Below the pieces are notes generated by a model. The model was not told the DNA's origin, made no database searches, and saw only the letters and a list, made by a program, of their open reading frames with translations. 8,572 nucleotides of DNA, taken from assembly GCF_937858865.1 (NCBI RefSeq), contig NZ_CALLYO010000005.1, forward strand, positions 1 to 8,572. Reading direction: 5' to 3'. Positions 6,230 through 8,572 of the stretch are shown piece after piece (the first letter of the stretch is position 1; each line of letters begins with the position of its first letter). This DNA is from an uncultured Amaricoccus sp. GTDB lineage: Bacteria > Pseudomonadota > Alphaproteobacteria > Rhodobacterales > Rhodobacteraceae. A program made the translations under genes and the position numbers.

Positions 6230-6746
6230 ATGGCGAGACTGACGTGCCTCGAGTGCGGGCAGGTGAACCGGGTGCCGGAGGAGCGGCTCGGGGCCGAAGT
6301 GCGGCACCTGCGGGACGCCGCTCCTCGACGGCAAAGTTCGGGCGATCGACCCGGGCGTTCTCGACAAGGCGGTGCGGAACGACGAGCTGCCGCTCGTCGT
6401 CGACTTCTGGGCCGCCTGGTGCGGGCCCTGCCGGATGATGGCGCCGGAGTTCGCCAGGGCGGCGGCTGCACTCCGCCCCCGGGCCCGCTTCGCCAAGCTC
6501 GACACCGAGGCGTATCCCGCGGTCTCCGGCCGCTTCGGCATCCGCGGCATCCCGCTTCTCATCGCCTCGGGGCCCTGGGCGCCTATGGGCGGTGCGGCGA
6601 GGAGCAGCCCGAGCGCGCCGGGCGGGGATAGGGGGTTGGCGCTTCTCCTGGTCCAGCGGGGAAGCCTGGCAGGTTTCGGAGTGGAAGGAGTGGTGGGTGC
6701 GAGCACCCACCATCGGTTCCCCGGTTCCGTTGCCCGGATCAGTTGA
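6230..6746 (+). pseudogene. trxC: Frameshifted thioredoxin-2 (TrxC-like)
   Basis: TrxC is a zinc-binding cytoplasmic disulfide reductase. The N-terminus in one frame reads MARLTCLECGQVNRVPEERLG, giving the first zinc pair C6-C9. The second pair (CGTC, codons at 6300-6311), LLDGKVRAID, the DFWAAWCGPCR active site (cysteines at 6420 and 6429) and RFGIRGIP lie in another frame. Removing one G from the GGGG at 6290-6293 joins them as ...RLGPKCGTCG..., close to the family pattern. An aligned RBS (GGAAGG, about 6 bases before the ATG at 6230) supports the start. Thioredoxin similarity stops at about 6566, after IPLLIA. The last ~30 residues expected of TrxC are replaced by unrelated sequence that stays open to 6746, giving 171 codons instead of about 145. 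It could be a real pseudogene, or a sequencing error plus an altered tail. A downstream ATG at 6372 could still start a zinc-finger-less thioredoxin domain. Confidence 0.75.
6691..6712. repeat. Palindrome copy A, GTGGGTGC-GA-GCACCCAC
   Basis: TGGTGGGTGC (6691-6700) and GCACCCACCA (6703-6712) form a perfect 10-bp inverted repeat around GA. The core GTGGGTGC-NN-GCACCCAC recurs at 8202-8219. It lies between the trxC relic and the convergent DUF4440-like gene, where a bidirectional terminator could sit, although no T-run follows on either side. A dispersed REP-like palindrome is the other reading. Confidence 0.6.
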
Positions 6747-7186
6747 ACGTGTGGAGCCGGAGCTTCAGCGAGCCGTCGTCCTGGCGGTCGAAGACGTGGG
6801 TGGCGACGCCTCCCCAGGGCTGGTCGGCGCCGCTCGCGTCCTTACCGGCGGCGGACCCAGCGCGCGACGCCGACGACGGTGTCGCCCTTGTCGATGGTCT
6901 CGATCAGCTCGAGTTTGTGGCCGGTCACGCCCATGCCGAAGAGGCCGTCAAAGAAGGCTGAGATAGCCGCCGGCCCCTCGATCACGTCGTGGGTGGCCGG
7001 GAGGAAGATCGCGTCGGCGGTATAGGTGGCGCCGACGGCCTCGGCGTCGCCGGCGTTGAAGGCCGCGTCCCAGACGGCATAGGCGGCCGCCACCTCCTCG
7101 ACCGATTGGGCGAAGGCCGGCAGCGCCAGGCCTCCGAGGCCGCCCGCGACGAGCGCAGCGGCGCAGATGCTGCGGATTGGAGACAT
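6739..7186 (-). pseudogene. Exported SnoaL-like/DUF4440 (SgcJ/EcaC-type) protein with a C-terminal frameshift
   Basis: The ATG at 7186 has a strong AGGAGGGG 4 bases upstream. Residues 1-26 look like a Sec signal peptide (MSPIRS, hydrophobic core, ALPAFA). The mature part is an NTF2-like small domain: YAVWDAAFNAGDAEAV, a ThrTyrThrAlaAsp stretch, IFLPATHDVIEGPAAISAFF, and the strand KLELIETIDKGDTVVGVARW. Such domains bind small ligands or are minor oxidoreductases/isomerases; the substrate is unknown. As given, the frame ends at 6842 after 114 aa. Deleting one G in the TGGGTCC after ARW continues the domain as WSAAGKDASGADQPWGG and on through THVFDRQDDGSLKLRLHTFN to a TGA at 6739-6741, 148 aa in all, the expected family length. 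So either a frameshift pseudogene or a base-call error; the truncated form would lack the last strands of the fold. Confidence 0.75.
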
Positions 7187-7254
7187 GTACCCCTCCTGTC
7201 GGGAGGGCGTGTAGAACAATTCCGTCGCTCCCCCCATTATGAGCGTGCGCGCGG

Positions 7255-7284
7255 CCCGAGGTGCTGTCACCCGAGGTGCTGTCA
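7255..7284. repeat. Perfect 15-bp tandem duplication upstream of the DUF4440-like gene
   Basis: The unit CCCGAGGTGCTGTCA occurs twice without a gap (7255-7269 and 7270-7284). On the minus strand each unit begins TGACAGCACC, and the upstream one is preceded by T, making TTGACA. The repeat lies 69-98 bases before the exported protein's start. A CATAAT (plus-strand 7236-7241) is nearer the gene but not at standard spacing. It could be a duplicated operator or a replication slippage product. Confidence 0.6.
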
Positions 7285-7341
7285 ACGGCACTGAGTGATG
7301 GCGGCACAGAGGGGGCAGCATCGATCCGGAGCGCGCCACCA

Positions 7342-7565
7342 CTACTCCCGCACGGCGCGCTCGATCGCCTCGCGGATCAGTCGCTGCAGGGGATGCCGCG
7401 CTCGCCGACGCGGGCCTTGACGGCACAGGTCAGCGGCTGCGGCGGGCGCATGTTGACGCGGGCGGTCTTGGGCTTGCGCTCCCAGGCGAGCGGCTTGAAG
7501 GCGGTGAAGTCGAGGTCGGGGAGGCCCTAGTCGAGGAAGGCCTCGCGTTCCTCATCGGTCGTCAT
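7342..7565 (-). pseudogene. CopG-type antitoxin relic, degraded duplicate of the gene at 8220-8468
   Basis: Minus-strand reading starts MTTDEEREAFLD, then an in-frame TAG replaces the CAG (Gln) of the intact copy. It continues DLDFTAFKPLAWERKPKTARVNMR with the ribbon-helix-helix strand preserved. Further on, a 1-base deletion after GIP shifts the frame into TGA, while the other frame still encodes QRLIREAIERAVRE and a stop. By hand alignment the two copies differ at about 25 of 225 positions plus one gap (roughly 88% identity). The first ATG used by the intact copy is CTG here, and the upstream partner gene is missing. It is therefore doubly disabled. Its closeness to the intact copy, including conserved flanks for about 20 bases upstream, indicates a local duplication or a second acquisition that decayed. 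Confidence 0.85.
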
Positions 7566-7620
7566 CGTCGGAACCGGGCGCGGCCTCAGGGCAGGCGGCC
7601 GGGACAGACCTTGGGATTGG

Positions 7621-7652
7621 GCGCCGGGCGATGCGGGAGCGTCGCCCGGCGC
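7621..7652 (-). terminator. Strong hairpin behind the cold-shock gene
   Basis: GCGCCGGGCGA (7621-7631) and TCGCCCGGCGC (7642-7652) pair perfectly over 11 bp with a 10-base loop, starting 7 bases past the cold-shock stop codon. There is no T-run after it in the minus-strand direction, so it may stop transcription inefficiently or mainly protect the mRNA 3' end. Confidence 0.65.
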
Positions 7653-7659
7653 GGGGTCG

Positions 7660-7869
7660 TCAGTTGACGAGGGCGAGGTTCGTCGCCGACTCGCGGCCGT
7701 CGCGGCCGGATTCGATGTCGAAGGTGACCTTCTGGCCGTCGTCGAGGTGGGTGAGGCCGGCGCGCTCGAGCGCCGAGATGTGCACGAAGATGTCCTTCGA
7801 GCCCTTCTCCGGCTGGATGAAGCCGAAGCCCTTGGTGGCGTTGAACCATTTCACGGTGCCGTTGGCCAT
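7660..7869 (-). CDS. CspA-family cold-shock protein
   Basis: A 69-aa single cold-shock domain that binds single-stranded RNA/DNA and acts as an RNA chaperone in the cytoplasm. The diagnostic motifs are RNP1 KGFGFI at residues 13-18 and the RNP2 equivalent DIFVHI at 26-31, after the family opening GTVKWFNATKG. The later part, AGLTHLDDGQKVTFDIE, also fits, and length is standard for bacterial Csps. AGGAG lies 8-9 bases before the ATG. The leader contains a GC-rich hairpin (7892-7913), and an 11-bp-stem hairpin follows the stop, so the gene is a complete monocistronic unit. Whether it is cold-induced or constitutive cannot be told from the protein; the numbering among paralogues is also unknown, so no symbol is given. 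Confidence 0.97.
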   Translation of the reverse strand: MANGTVKWFNATKGFGFIQPEKGSKDIFVHISALERAGLTHLDDGQKVTFDIESGRDGRESATNLALVN

Positions 7870-7891
7870 CGCGAGATCTCCTGTCTTGGTC

Positions 7892-7913
7892 GCTGCCCGC
7901 GGAGTGCGGCAGC
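7892..7913 (-). promoter_or_regulatory. Leader hairpin of the cold-shock mRNA
   Basis: GCTGCC(C)GC pairs with GCGGCAGC across the loop GGAGT, an 8-bp stem with one bulged C, 22 bases before the start codon. Csp mRNAs are often controlled by structured leaders, so this may affect translation or stability; the thermosensing role is inference. Confidence 0.4.
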
Positions 7914-8090
7914 CCGGCGTCGGTCAGAGCAAAATCGTATGACTGAAGCCGATGACGGAGACAGAAGTCGATTGTGGTAACGTGGCCGGGGGTAGATGGC
8001 CCTTCTGCGCTCGAAGTGCAAGGGCAACCTTGCCGGTCGCGATGCCGCTTCACGGCAGATTCCGGAGGAGGTGGGTCAGGGCGCTGAAAA

Positions 8091-8125
8091 GGCTGGAAAA
8101 ACGGGGGCTGGAAAGAGGCTGGAAT
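8091..8125 (-). repeat. Three TTCCAGCC repeats upstream of the cold-shock gene
   Basis: GGCTGGAA(A/T) occurs at 8091, 8106 and 8117 on the plus strand, that is (A/T)TTCCAGCC three times reading toward the cold-shock gene, with steps of 15 and 11 bases. It resembles the 11-bp-phased array at 4494-4525 in motif, copy number and orientation relative to the next gene, which lies 222-256 bases away. Confidence 0.45.
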
Positions 8126-8201
8126 CCGGCTTGCTGTTTTGCCTTGCCAAGCACATTGCGGCGGCAGCGCCGTACCGACGGGAGGACGGCGCGGGAGGGT
8201 C

Positions 8202-8219
8202 GTGGGTGCTGGCACCCAC
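8202..8219. repeat. Palindrome copy B, GTGGGTGC-TG-GCACCCAC
   Basis: GTGGGTGC (8202-8209) and GCACCCAC (8212-8219) form an 8-bp perfect inverted repeat directly abutting the stop codon of the CopG-type antitoxin. The position suits a terminator or 3'-end stabiliser for that minus-strand gene, but no T-run follows. Same core as 6693-6710. Confidence 0.6.
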
Positions 8220-8468
8220 CTATAGCCGCACGGCGCGCTCGATCGCCTCGCAGATCAGGCGCTGGTAGGGGATGCCGCGCTCGGCGGCGCGGGCCTTGAC
8301 GGCGTCGATCAGCGGCTGCGGCAGGCGCATGTTGACGCGGGCGGTCTTGGGCTCGCTCTCCCAGGTGAGCGGCCTGAAGGAGGTGAAGTCGAGGTTGGAG
8401 AGGTCCTGGTCGAGGAAGGCCTCGGCGTCCTCATCGGTCGTCATCGTCGGAAATGAATGCGGCTTCAT
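8220..8468 (-). CDS. CopG-type antitoxin (BrnA-like ribbon-helix-helix)
   Basis: An 82-aa DNA-binding antitoxin candidate. The N-terminal part (MKPHSFPTMTTDEDAEAFLD, then SNLDFTSFRPLTWESEP) is the acidic/aromatic region that typically contacts a toxin. Residues 41-48 (KTARVNMR) form the DNA-contacting beta strand, 51-63 helix A and 66-80 helix B with GIPYQRLICEAIERAV. This matches CopG_antitoxin/BrnA-like proteins, usually paired with a BrnT-type RNase toxin and autoregulating their operon. The ATG at 8468 is supported by GGGAGG about 9 bases upstream and overlaps the previous gene's stop (ATGA); the internal ATG at 8444 lacks an RBS. The neighbouring partial gene does not look like BrnT, so the toxin identity is open. 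A degraded copy lies at 7342-7565. Confidence 0.85.
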   Translation of the reverse strand: MKPHSFPTMTTDEDAEAFLDQDLSNLDFTSFRPLTWESEPKTARVNMRLPQPLIDAVKARAAERGIPYQRLICEAIERAVRL

Positions 8469-8572
8469 AGCGGGCCACCTCCCTTCGGCAGATGGAACTC
8501 CGAATCGAACTCATTCCGCTCGGCCTCGTCCAGCCAAGCGGGGAACCACATATCCCGCGGTCCCAGCTTTAG
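8465..8572 (-). CDS. C-terminal part of an unrecognised gene coupled to the antitoxin
   Basis: From the right edge, 35 codons are open on the minus strand, encoding residues that include GPRDMWFPAWLDEAERNEF and ending FHLPKGGGPL. The TGA overlaps the antitoxin ATG by four bases and the antitoxin's GGGAGG lies inside this gene, so the two are almost certainly one operon. By position this is where a cognate toxin would be expected. However, the sequence lacks the Ile-Ser-Ala-Arg-type ending of BrnT proteins that I would expect, and I recognise no family. It may be a different toxin, another accessory protein, or an altered BrnT tail. Confidence 0.65.
   Translation of the reverse strand, partial: LKLGPRDMWFPAWLDEAERNEFDSEFHLPKGGGPL

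Larger units (their letters stand above)
7870..8219. other. Gene-poor interval upstream of the cold-shock gene
   Basis: No convincing gene. Open frames here lack RBSs and recognisable products. It holds the cold-shock leader hairpin, a possible minus-strand -10 (TACGAT, plus-strand 7935-7940), a cluster of three GGCTGGAA repeats and the second copy of the palindrome. The 8081-8130 part is more A-rich than its neighbours. Confidence 0.6.

Noticed and set aside
5942..6713. Minus-strand open frames (up to 254 aa) antisense to trxC
   Set aside because: No RBS or recognisable product; they mirror the trxC codons. A short hydrophobic stretch near 6575-6640 is noted as a finding only.
6743..6961. 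Plus-strand 72-codon frame MNVWSRSFSE...
   Set aside because: It is the antisense of the reconstructed C-terminal part of the DUF4440-like gene.
7586..8215. Minus-strand 209-codon open frame spanning the cold-shock gene
   Set aside because: It overlaps csp in another frame, has Pro/Arg/His-rich composition, and its start lies in the palindrome.
7996..8299. Plus-strand frames of 90-115 codons between csp and the antitoxin
   Set aside because: No RBS, no recognisable motif, and they run antisense into the CopG-type gene.
1..8572. CRISPR array, tRNA, rRNA, insertion-sequence transposase or integrase
   Set aside because: None seen: no regularly spaced repeats with spacers, no cloverleaf recognised by eye, and no transposase or integrase motifs in any frame.

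Overview
High-GC DNA that looks like a chromosomal segment of an alphaproteobacterium, most likely Rhodobacterales/Rhodobacteraceae. The grounds are strong G/C third-position bias, a long PutA without an N-terminal ribbon-helix-helix domain, a secreted protein with a VPLPA-CTERM sorting tail, and CspA-type and TrxC-type proteins of alphaproteobacterial flavour. The lineage is an inference from these features; there is no rRNA or other marker gene in the window.

Layout. Positions 1-44 (minus) hold what may be the first codons of a divergent gene, possibly an ABC-transporter ATPase. Positions 123-3716 (plus) are putA, the bifunctional enzyme that turns proline into glutamate. Its stop overlaps the start of a rhomboid intramembrane protease (3716-4411). 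A 273-base intergenic region follows, with an 11-bp-periodic TTCC motif array, then a secreted GDSL/SGNH hydrolase carrying an exosortase-type C-terminal anchor (4685-5674). Convergent to it, sharing a CTAG that holds both stop codons, is a tiny two-gene minus-strand unit: a 48-aa Cys-containing protein whose stop overlaps the start of a 25-aa membrane peptide.

From about 5.98 to 7.57 kb the genes are small or broken. There is a possible 37-aa Pro/Lys-rich ORF. A thioredoxin-2 (TrxC) gene is frameshifted between its two zinc-binding CxxC pairs and has an unrelated tail. An exported SnoaL/DUF4440-like protein is frameshifted near its C-terminus. A CopG-type antitoxin relic is killed by an amber codon and a 1-base deletion. 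An intact cold-shock protein (7660-7869, minus) follows, with a strong hairpin behind it. After a gene-poor stretch comes the intact parent-like copy of the CopG antitoxin (8220-8468, minus). Its start overlaps the stop of an unrecognised gene running off the right edge.

How the genes relate. putA and the rhomboid gene look translationally coupled. The rest are independent small units. The right third contains two copies of a GTGGGTGC-NN-GCACCCAC palindrome, a duplicated antitoxin and three disrupted reading frames, which suggests a decaying accessory region. Two of the three frameshifts are repaired by deleting a single G, so sequencing error has to be excluded before calling them pseudogenes.
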